Shown piece after piece: positions 1-7,823 of a stretch of DNA of 64,000 bases (within the stretch, counting starts at the first letter, position 1; each line of letters opens with the position of its first letter). The notes beneath the pieces are model-generated. The model saw only the letters and a program-made list of their open reading frames with translations. It was not told where the DNA came from and ran no database searches. The stretch is from JARYLZ01 sp964388275 (GTDB taxonomy: Bacteria > Bacteroidota > Ignavibacteria > SZUA-365), in NCBI GenBank assembly GCA_964388275.1, contig CAYLZD010000019.1, forward strand, positions 1 through 64,000, read 5' to 3'. Made by a program: the position numbers and the translations under genes.

Positions 1-134
1 TTCGGCCTTGAACGCCAGTCCGAAAGGTACGGAGACGGCGCCGGATCCATCCGCAGCACAACGGAAAGCTGCGCTGAAAGGGGTATCGACAACAGACAAC
101 CGATGATAAAAGACAATACGGTCTTATTATTCAT
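1..134 (-). CDS. Secreted protein of unknown function, N-terminus only (cut by window edge)
   Basis: The reverse strand opens with ATG at 134 and stays open for 44 codons to the left edge. The first 22 residues form a typical signal peptide: a short polar start with one Lys, a hydrophobic core (VLSFIIGCLLSIPL) and an SAQ cleavage site. The mature part begins LSVVLRMDPAPSPYLSDW and is too short to assign. A GGAG-like ribosome binding site sits a few bases upstream. The gene is downstream of, and on the same strand as, the two-component pair but separated from it by 330 bases. I do not recognise the family; an exported or surface protein is the safest description. Confidence 0.6.
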   Translation of the reverse strand, partial: MNNKTVLSFIIGCLLSIPLSAQLSVVLRMDPAPSPYLSDWRSRP

Positions 135-464
135 GGCTACATCTCCAATGCCTTGCTGTTATTCTAACGGCGTCAGAAGTGGGGGGAGAGCTGTTTCTTT
201 TTCCGGTTTTCGCTGTGGATTCGAAGCCGCTCACATGGTGAGCGGAAGGGTATTCGAATTTCCGAAAACATATCTTCCCTCATTCTTCGCCGCAACCGGA
301 CGAATGTACGGTTTTCGCGTATCGAGGGGACCATGAAGACGTTTATAACCGACATGACGCCGTGACGCCGAAGATTTCAATCGAAATCAGCATTGTCGCA
401 GCGCCGGAACATGGCATTGCAGCGCTCGCGAAAAGCATTGATGTGCCTGAAGGAGGAGGCCGTT
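135..464. other. Intergenic region without a supported gene
   Basis: This 330-base gap separates the response regulator stop from the start of the truncated secreted gene, both on the minus strand. Short ORFs on both strands have no recognisable product or good start site. I see no tRNA and no strong hairpin with a T-run. It presumably holds the promoter of the truncated gene, but no convincing -35/-10 pair could be picked out. Confidence 0.4.
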
Positions 465-1097
465 TCAGCGGGATTTGCCTGCTCCCGTCACTTTTGCCAC
501 CGCTTCAGAGCGGGACCGGACGTGCAGCTTTTCGTAGATGTTGTGCAGATGAAAGCGCACCGTATGCACGCTGAGAAACAGTTTTTCCGATATGGCCTTG
601 TAACTGCGGCCTTCCACGAGGGCTTCGAGCACGTCCCGCTCACGGGGCGAGAGGGACGAAAGCTGGTCCGGAGGCGGGGTCTGGAAAAACGCGAGGACCT
701 TGCGAGCCACATCGCCCGACATGGGTACTCCGCCCTCGTGAGCATCGCTGATCGCCTGTAGGATTTTGAGTATGGGCGATTTTTTCAGGATGTATCCGAC
801 AGCGCCGGCCCGGAGCGACTCGAAGATTTTGTCGTCATCGCTGTACACCGTCTGCATGATGATCCGTATGCGTGGGTATCGCTTTGTCAGTTCGCGGACG
901 CACTCTATGCCCGAGGTTCCCGGCAATCCGATGTCCATGAGCAGGACATCCGGCAGGGGCTCCGCGATTTTCTCCAGCGCTTCATCCCCGCTGGACCATG
1001 CTCCCACACAGTGGTATCCGTCCGCGTTGTCGATCATCCAATTCAGACCGGCAAGCACTTCATAGTCATCGTCGACAATGGCTACGGAGATGGTCAC
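465..1097 (-). CDS. NarL/FixJ-type response regulator
   Basis: This is a 210-residue transcriptional regulator with an N-terminal receiver domain (acidic cluster DDD at 9-11, phosphoacceptor Asp55 in LLMDIGLPG, conserved Lys in the ILKKSP segment) and a C-terminal LuxR-type helix-turn-helix (about 145-205: LSPRERDVLEALVEG, then SVHTVRFHLHNIYEKL). It should bind DNA after phosphorylation by the histidine kinase encoded immediately upstream (73-base gap, same strand). The start is GTG at 1097, since the receiver fold begins directly after it and no ATG fits. Targets cannot be told from the sequence; the neighbouring secreted gene is one possibility. Confidence 0.93.
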   Translation of the reverse strand: MTISVAIVDDDYEVLAGLNWMIDNADGYHCVGAWSSGDEALEKIAEPLPDVLLMDIGLPGTSGIECVRELTKRYPRIRIIMQTVYSDDDKIFESLRAGAVGYILKKSPILKILQAISDAHEGGVPMSGDVARKVLAFFQTPPPDQLSSLSPRERDVLEALVEGRSYKAISEKLFLSVHTVRFHLHNIYEKLHVRSRSEAVAKVTGAGKSR

Positions 1098-1170
1098 GGA
1101 TTTCTGCGCTCCAGCATTGCGCTATCTTAGGCATCTTTTCGAAACCCCGCAACCGGACAAGTGTACGGTT

Positions 1171-4134
1171 TTAAACCTCGAGAGGCACGGATCCCCTGAT
1201 CTCGGTTCCATTGCCCGGCGCCGAAATGACATCGATCGTTCCTCCGCAAGCTTTTACCCGGTTCCGCATATGCATGATTCCGCTCCTTCGGGCGAGTGTC
1301 TCTTCATCGAAACCCCTCCCGTTGTCGGATATGGAAAAGAACACCTTGCCGCCGACAGCTTCAATTCTGACGGCCGCAGCCGTTGCGCCTGAATGCCTCA
1401 CCAGGTTGTTCAGAGCTTCTCTCGCCACGAGAAGCAGGCAGCGCGTGATTTCGGACCGCGCGCGAAGACGGACGACCGACGCATCGAAGCGGAAATCCAT
1501 GACAATTTCCAGCGGGTCGGTTATTTCATAGGCAAAGACGCGCAGCCGGTCGGCGAGCTGCGTGATAGAATCGTTGCGCGGATCGAGCGACCAGACCACA
1601 TCGCTCATACCGTCGACGAGTTCCCGGGCTATCCTGCCGGTTCTCGATATGGACTTTCGAAGCGCATCGATTTCAGGCGACACATCCGGCCGGCGGTTTA
1701 TGAGACCGCGCGCCTGCTGTTCCATCATATCGCTCATCATGCCGATATGCGTCAATCCCGCTCCGATATCGTCGTGCAGATCCGCCGCTATTCGTGTTCT
1801 GATCCGCTCGTTCTCCAACAGGCGGACTATCTTCACACGGATGCCCGCCGCGACTACGGAGGCGGCAACGGCGAGAAGGATGGCATAAAACCACCAGCTG
1901 AGCCAGTACGGCCGCAGCACGGCGAAGCGCAATTCGAGGATTTCGGATGAGCTCGAACGGTCCCCTCCGATTGCCCTTATCTGCAACGTGTATTTTCCTG
2001 GCGACAGAGCGGCGAAGTGAACGCTCCGCTGCGGCGACGGCGCGCTCCAGGCGCTGTCCACGTTCACCAGCCGGTGTTCGTACAAAATTTCAGCCGCCTT
2101 ACGCAATCGCACGGCGGCAAAATCTATGCGGCAGTTGTTCAGGTCATGCTCGAGGGACATGTTCTCCACGTAGTCGGTTTCCTGCCCGTTGACGGTGAAG
2201 CGGCGCAGATGGACGCGGGAAGGCTGCATTTCCCGTGCGGCCCCGGTCTCGTCGTACAGGTACAGGCCGAAGGAAGTGCCCGCCCAAAGCACGCCGTCGG
2301 GAAGAACTCCGCAGGCGCCTACGGGACTGTCGGTTATTTCGCCGTGGCCCGAGATGAATACGGGATCGCCGGAAGCGAAAGCCATACCGAGCTGGGAGCC
2401 GATCCACAGTCCGCCCGTGGAAGACCCGGCCAATGCGCCGATGCGCTCATTGGGGAGTCCGGCTTCAACTCCGAATTTTTCGAAGCCGTTTTTCCGCAAC
2501 AACAGCAAACCTTCGAGAGTGCCTATCCACATGCGCCCCCGTCCGTCGCGATGAAAGGCCCTCACGCTGACTTCGAGCGGCACTTCGAGTCGCCTGAACG
2601 CGCCGCGCAGCGGATCCGGCGCGTCGTTTACGAAAATCCCGCCGTTGTATCCGGCCACCCAGACGGCGCCGTCCGGCGCTTCGTACATCGCGCGTATGTC
2701 GGGATGCACGGACGAGAAAGTGCGCAACAGCGCCGACTTCGGAGACAATTGCAGCACATGAACGGCTTTGTTCCTGTCCCTGTACCAGCATCTGCCCTTC
2801 TTGTCCACAAGAAAGCAAAAGGGATCCGGCGGCGGAATTCCGGGGCCCGGCGCCACGATCCTCGACGGACGCAGGGGCGCCGCGCGCAAGCGAATATCGA
2901 ATTCGGCGATCACACCGGACGAAAAGGAAACCAGGAGTTTCGAGCCGCCGATCGCCTGAATGTGGTAGGAGTACCCTTCCGGCCAATCTCTGCCACGCTT
3001 GTGGAAGCGCCTCGTCCAGCGCGATTTCTCATCCCTGAAATACTCCAGCAAGCCCTCCCGCGCCGTCATCCACAATCTGCCCGCTTCGTCCGCGGTCCCT
3101 TTCCCGGTCATGTCGGATTCAGGCATGCCGATCAGGTTCCTGTGCTCCAGTCGTACCAAACCGCGGCCCTCGCTTCCGAACCAGAGAATGCCTTCGCTGT
3201 CCTGAAAAATAAGGTTGAGCATCGTGACCGTCATTCCGCTTGCAGGGCCGTATTCCACGCAGCGCCCGACGTCCAGGTCTTTCCCCTCGGCGTAAAGAAG
3301 CCCTTCGCGCGTCGTGATCCACCATCCCCCTTTATCGCGCAGGAGGTCGGTGGGCTGCCTGTTGCGCAACCGGTGTTTCGCGAACAGTTTCCCGTCGCGG
3401 AATTGCAGTATGCTGCTGTCGCGCGCGCATACGTACACATCGCCGTCGCCGGTTTCCCTGATCAGATTCGCCGACACGTAGCGGCCGCCGGTGGAATCGA
3501 TTGTCCGGAAAACCCGTCTCGATGGATCATACTCGTGCACGCCGCGGTCGTTGAGAATCCATAAGACGCCGCGACTCGTGCATATAATTTTCGTGACAGG
3601 TCTGACCGCGGCCGGCGATTCGACGCGTGTCAGCCGTCCGTCCTTCACCAGCGCGATTCCGAAACCCCCGCCGGCCCAGAGTGAACCGTCCGGGCTTCGT
3701 GCCAATGAAACTATCCATTCGCCTTCAAGACCGGGATCGCTGTCGACGGCGCGCGGAAGATTACGCCTGTACCGCGCAAGCCCTCTGCTAGTGCCGATCC
3801 ACATCCCTCCCTCAGTAGAAAAATCTCTCGCCATGCAATGGACGAAATTGGAGGGCAGGCCCTCTCGGCGGCTGAGCGCGCGGCATTCCATCCCGTCGAA
3901 TATGCTGATCCCGTCCGACGTCGCGATCCAGAGCCGGCCTTCCTCGTCCTGAGACAGGTCCGTGATATAATTGGAAACCAGTCCGTCCCGTGTCGTGAAG
4001 GGATGAAACGGGAGGACCTGCGCCACGGCGTTCAGCGAGGCGACGATCGAGATGAGGCATGCGCACGCCACGGACAAGCCCGGCCTGATCGGTGGTCCGA
4101 TCGAACAACGCCCGCTATGACGTCGCCCGGACAA
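1171..4134 (-). CDS. Beta-propeller sensor histidine kinase (HisKA_3 type)
   Basis: The 987-residue protein has a signal peptide (hydrophobic stretch about 20-39 ending AVAQ), then many two-component-regulator propeller repeats of the form 'GLPSN...DG.LWIGT..GL', a Y_Y_Y domain (about 635-735) and a transmembrane helix near 740-765. The kinase core follows: a HisKA_3 dimerisation box with phosphoacceptor His787 in ADLHDDIGAG and a HATPase_c domain (N box REALNNLVRHS, G1 DNGRGF). This is the one-component-style periplasmic-sensing kinase common in Bacteroidota. The partner regulator is next downstream. The start appears to be TTG at 4134, 11 bases after the smc stop; no upstream ATG exists in frame and later starts would remove the basic n-region. 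The ligand is unknown. Confidence 0.92.
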   Translation of the reverse strand: MSGRRHSGRCSIGPPIRPGLSVACACLISIVASLNAVAQVLPFHPFTTRDGLVSNYITDLSQDEEGRLWIATSDGISIFDGMECRALSRREGLPSNFVHCMARDFSTEGGMWIGTSRGLARYRRNLPRAVDSDPGLEGEWIVSLARSPDGSLWAGGGFGIALVKDGRLTRVESPAAVRPVTKIICTSRGVLWILNDRGVHEYDPSRRVFRTIDSTGGRYVSANLIRETGDGDVYVCARDSSILQFRDGKLFAKHRLRNRQPTDLLRDKGGWWITTREGLLYAEGKDLDVGRCVEYGPASGMTVTMLNLIFQDSEGILWFGSEGRGLVRLEHRNLIGMPESDMTGKGTADEAGRLWMTAREGLLEYFRDEKSRWTRRFHKRGRDWPEGYSYHIQAIGGSKLLVSFSSGVIAEFDIRLRAAPLRPSRIVAPGPGIPPPDPFCFLVDKKGRCWYRDRNKAVHVLQLSPKSALLRTFSSVHPDIRAMYEAPDGAVWVAGYNGGIFVNDAPDPLRGAFRRLEVPLEVSVRAFHRDGRGRMWIGTLEGLLLLRKNGFEKFGVEAGLPNERIGALAGSSTGGLWIGSQLGMAFASGDPVFISGHGEITDSPVGACGVLPDGVLWAGTSFGLYLYDETGAAREMQPSRVHLRRFTVNGQETDYVENMSLEHDLNNCRIDFAAVRLRKAAEILYEHRLVNVDSAWSAPSPQRSVHFAALSPGKYTLQIRAIGGDRSSSSEILELRFAVLRPYWLSWWFYAILLAVAASVVAAGIRVKIVRLLENERIRTRIAADLHDDIGAGLTHIGMMSDMMEQQARGLINRRPDVSPEIDALRKSISRTGRIARELVDGMSDVVWSLDPRNDSITQLADRLRVFAYEITDPLEIVMDFRFDASVVRLRARSEITRCLLLVAREALNNLVRHSGATAAAVRIEAVGGKVFFSISDNGRGFDEETLARRSGIMHMRNRVKACGGTIDVISAPGNGTEIRGSVPLEV

Positions 4135-4145
4135 CGTGGCCCCGG

Positions 4146-7100
4146 TCAGTTGTTGATGAAACGGGCGACCGACTCGGTTGCGAAATTCACGGCGACGATT
4201 TTCGACACCCCCTCCTCCTCCATGGTCACTCCGTACAGAGTATCGGCCGCGGCCATGGTCCGCTGGTTGTGCGTGACGACGATGAACTGCGTATTGGCCG
4301 AGAATTTCCTGAGGATGCGTATGAAGCGGTCGATGTTAGCGTCGTCCAGCGGCGCGTCGACTTCGTCGAGTATGCAGAAAGGGCTGGGCTTCACGAGATA
4401 AATCGAGAACAGCAGGGCGATCGCCGTGAGGGTCTTCTCGCCTCCGGACAGCATGTCTATCGAATGCGGGCGCTTGCCGCGCGGTTTGGCGACAATGTCG
4501 ATGCGCGCTTCGAGCGGATCGTCGCCCTCGCCGAGAATAAGGTCGGCCTCGTCGCCCTCGTCGAAGAGGGACTGAAAGACCAGCGAAAAATTCCGGCGCA
4601 CATCCTCGAAGGTGGCTTGGAACTTGTCCTTGGCCGTTTGATTTATTTCCCTGATGGTGTCCGTGAGCGTCTGTCTCGACTCGATGAGATCCGATCTCTG
4701 CGTGGTGAGGAGATCGAGACGTTCCTTTTCCTTCTGCCATTCCTCGAAAGCGAGGGGATTTACTAGTCCCAGAGCCCGGATTTTCATGCGCAGGTCGTTG
4801 ATTTCCTCCTTCGCCTGGGCGAGATCGAACACGTCCTCCTCGGCGTACTCGCGGAGTTCCAGTTTCAATTCATATTCTTCCATCGCGCGCTGCTCGAGCG
4901 TCGAGATGCGATGCCGGATTTCTCCTATCTTCATTTCCGTTTCGTGGACCACGGCCACGGACTGGTTGTGCTTCTGGCGTTCGTCGTGCAACAGAGCCTC
5001 GACGGATTCCGCTTTGGCGCGTTTCTCGGCCAGATCCTTTTCCAATACAGCGACGCGCGCGGCAACAGCGTCTCTTTCCGCGGAGTATTGTTCTATGGAA
5101 CGGATAATACCATCTCGTTCGCCGACGAGCGCATCCGCGTTTTCCCTCGAGGCCAGCATTTCGCGCTCGTTGTGTTCCAGCGACTGTCGGGTTTCCTCCA
5201 GCGAGCGCTCGAGTCTCGCGCTCTCATTGTGCAGATTCTGAATTTCGCCGACTTTCTGCACCCGAGCCAGATTCATTCCGTTCAGAATTTCGGCGCTGTC
5301 CGCATGCTCCTGCTCGAGCTGCTGAAGCTGGGCGCTTTCTATTTCCACTTCCTTTTCGATTCCGGACAATCGTTCTCGATGCTTGTCGAGTTCGGGAAGC
5401 AGGGCGTCCCGCTCGCGTTCGCATCCCGCTTTGTCGGTGGCCAGGGTCTCGCAATCGGCGGAATTTTTCTGGATGAGACGCTCGAGCTCATCGGATTCAA
5501 ACACCATCTGCGCCACTTGGCGCTCATGGGCGGACAAATCCTGTTGAGTCTGTTTCATCCTTTCCGCGTATTGCTTCAAGTCCAGGGCGGCGTACTCGGC
5601 ATTGCGTTCCTCCATCAGGCGCTGATTTTCGGCCAGCTGTTCCTTGAGGACCGCGGTTTCTTTCTGAAGCCGGGCTATCTGGTCCTTTTTGCCGATCAGG
5701 CCGCCTTCCTCCTGTCCGTGGCTGCCGCCGCGCACAATGCCGTTGCTGTCGAACAGATCTCCGTCGAGAGTGACGCAGCGGAGCTGCGGGTATTCGCGGA
5801 TGCATCTGTTGGCGATGTCGGCGTCGCGCACAATCAGCACATTTCGGAACAGAAAATGGAAAAGGGCATGATGCTCGGGTGAAAAAGTAACGAGATCGAT
5901 CGCCCAACCCAGGACGCCGTCTCCGGCTATCGGGAACGGCGCCGCTTCGGTTTCGCGTATTCGAGAGAGGCAGGCGAAGGTCGCTTTGCCCTTCCTGTGC
6001 TGTTTGAGATTATGCAGTCCGCTGATCGCCTCTCCGAAATCGCGCACGAGTATGTAATGAGCCGCGTCGCCCAGCACCGCTTCGACGGCCGGTCGGAGAT
6101 CGTCCCGCGTGTCCACCGCATCCGCTATGGCGCTCGGTGTGGAGGCGGACCAATCGCGGTTGCGAAGCAGGTGTTGCACGCTTTCGCTGTAGCCCTCCAG
6201 CCGGTCCACTAGTCCGGCAAGGAAATCCATGCGGGTCATTTTCTCGCCTATGCCGCTTTGCAGTTCGAAGGCCCGTCCCTGCAACCGGTCGATATCGGCG
6301 CGCATCGCGCGTCTGCGCTCCTCGACTTCATGGAATTCCCTCTCCGCAGTTACGGCCGCCTGCACGATTTCCGACTGGCGCAGGTCTTCCGAGGCGAGGC
6401 GGGATCGAAGAGTCTCCAGCGCGGCAACCGCTGCGGCCTCCTCGCTTTCGAGTTTCTCCACCGCGGTGTTGATGGATTCGAGACGGCTTTTCTGACGGTC
6501 GAGCTCCGCATCCAGGCGGGACACCTCCTGCAATGTATGAAGCTGAAGGGATCGGCGTTCCGCGGATTCTTCCTTGCGGGCGGAAAGAATTCCCTCGATC
6601 CTTCCGTGGCCTTCGCGCTGAACGGCGACTTCGCGTTCAATCGAACCCAGCTCCTCCTGAGCCGCCCTCATGCGCTCGTCGCACGCGGTTCTGCCCGTCT
6701 GTATCTCTTCGATGCGCTTGGAATACGAAGCGCTCGCCTTCTCGAGCCTTTCGATCGAGGCCCTCAGGCTGTTTTCGCGCTCCACGCTGACGGCATGATT
6801 CTGTTCGTATTCACCCACCCTCGAGGAATAGGCGGAGTGCTCGCGGCGGGCGGCCTCGAGATGTTCCTCCATCTCGCGCTCCTCGGCCCTGTACACCTGC
6901 AGCAGCGCTTCCTCTCTCGCCAGCTCGATCTCGGAACCGTCGCGCTCCTGTACGGCCGATTCCAGACGGCCCTCGAGGGGCTGCAAACGCTGATGAAGAC
7001 TGTTGTAGTCCCTCTGCAGCACATCGACCTCGAGCACCCGCAGTCTTTCGAGATATTCGTTGTAACGCTCGGCCTTTTTCGCCTGACGATTCAGCGAATT

Positions 7101-7706
7101 GACCGCCTTCGAAACCTCGGCGATGATGTCGTCCACACGGATGAGATCGGCGTCCACTTCCTCCAGCTTTCTCAGGGCTTCCTTTCGCCTGGCTTTGTAC
7201 CGGGTCACGCCCGCCGCCTCTTCAAACAGACGGCGCCGTTCCTCTATCTTGTCGCTCAAAATGGATTCGACCATTTTCAGCTCGATGACGGAATAGGCGT
7301 TCGGACCCATGCCCGTATCCATGAATAGCGATACGATGTCTTTTAGGCGGCATACGGTGCGATTCAAAAGATAGTCGCTCTCGCCCGACCTGAATACACG
7401 CCTGGTGATGGTCAACTCGTTGTATTCCAGCGGCAGCACGCCGCGGTTGTTCTGCACCGTGATCGATACTTCCGCCACGCCGACCGGCTTGCGCTTCTTG
7501 GTTCCGTTGAAAATCACGTCCTCCATCTTGTCGCTGCGCAAGGTGGAATAGCGCTGCTCGCCCAGCGCCCATCGGATGGCGTCCACGATATTTGTTTTAC
7601 CGCAGCCGTTGGGGCCGACTATGGCGGTTATGCCGTTGGAAAACACTATCGGCGTTTTGTTCGCGAAGGACTTGAATCCGAATATTTCGAGTTTGCTCAG
7701 ATACAT
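4146..7706 (-). CDS. smc: Chromosome segregation protein SMC
   Basis: At 1186 residues this is standard length for bacterial SMC, the ATPase that forms a dimeric ring on DNA and compacts and segregates chromosomes with ScpA/ScpB. Walker A GPNGCGKT is at 31-38. Two long coiled-coil arms flank a hinge around 520-660, and the C-terminal head carries the signature LSGGEKTLTA (from 1086), Walker B FCILDEVDAP (Asp1114/Glu1115) and a D-loop/H-loop ending in VVTHNQ. The ATG at 7706 lies directly before the conserved LEIFGFKSFA. ScpA and ScpB are not in the window. smc is followed after 11 bases by the sensor kinase, so the two may be co-transcribed. Confidence 0.98.
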   Translation of the reverse strand: MYLSKLEIFGFKSFANKTPIVFSNGITAIVGPNGCGKTNIVDAIRWALGEQRYSTLRSDKMEDVIFNGTKKRKPVGVAEVSITVQNNRGVLPLEYNELTITRRVFRSGESDYLLNRTVCRLKDIVSLFMDTGMGPNAYSVIELKMVESILSDKIEERRRLFEEAAGVTRYKARRKEALRKLEEVDADLIRVDDIIAEVSKAVNSLNRQAKKAERYNEYLERLRVLEVDVLQRDYNSLHQRLQPLEGRLESAVQERDGSEIELAREEALLQVYRAEEREMEEHLEAARREHSAYSSRVGEYEQNHAVSVERENSLRASIERLEKASASYSKRIEEIQTGRTACDERMRAAQEELGSIEREVAVQREGHGRIEGILSARKEESAERRSLQLHTLQEVSRLDAELDRQKSRLESINTAVEKLESEEAAAVAALETLRSRLASEDLRQSEIVQAAVTAEREFHEVEERRRAMRADIDRLQGRAFELQSGIGEKMTRMDFLAGLVDRLEGYSESVQHLLRNRDWSASTPSAIADAVDTRDDLRPAVEAVLGDAAHYILVRDFGEAISGLHNLKQHRKGKATFACLSRIRETEAAPFPIAGDGVLGWAIDLVTFSPEHHALFHFLFRNVLIVRDADIANRCIREYPQLRCVTLDGDLFDSNGIVRGGSHGQEEGGLIGKKDQIARLQKETAVLKEQLAENQRLMEERNAEYAALDLKQYAERMKQTQQDLSAHERQVAQMVFESDELERLIQKNSADCETLATDKAGCERERDALLPELDKHRERLSGIEKEVEIESAQLQQLEQEHADSAEILNGMNLARVQKVGEIQNLHNESARLERSLEETRQSLEHNEREMLASRENADALVGERDGIIRSIEQYSAERDAVAARVAVLEKDLAEKRAKAESVEALLHDERQKHNQSVAVVHETEMKIGEIRHRISTLEQRAMEEYELKLELREYAEEDVFDLAQAKEEINDLRMKIRALGLVNPLAFEEWQKEKERLDLLTTQRSDLIESRQTLTDTIREINQTAKDKFQATFEDVRRNFSLVFQSLFDEGDEADLILGEGDDPLEARIDIVAKPRGKRPHSIDMLSGGEKTLTAIALLFSIYLVKPSPFCILDEVDAPLDDANIDRFIRILRKFSANTQFIVVTHNQRTMAAADTLYGVTMEEEGVSKIVAVNFATESVARFINN

Positions 7707-7823
7707 ATGTAAAAATGTTTAGAACGCCGTCCGGAGTTGATCGGCCGCCGTCGGAGAGGGTGTGCCGGCAAGCCGATTTGCGCGCCGGCGTTTCCATGGC
7801 GCCGGAGGCGCAGCGTGAGGCCG

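Noticed and set aside
2017..3564. 515-codon plus-strand ORF
   Set aside because: It is antisense to the propeller kinase, has no recognisable domain and biased composition; typical GC-rich shadow.
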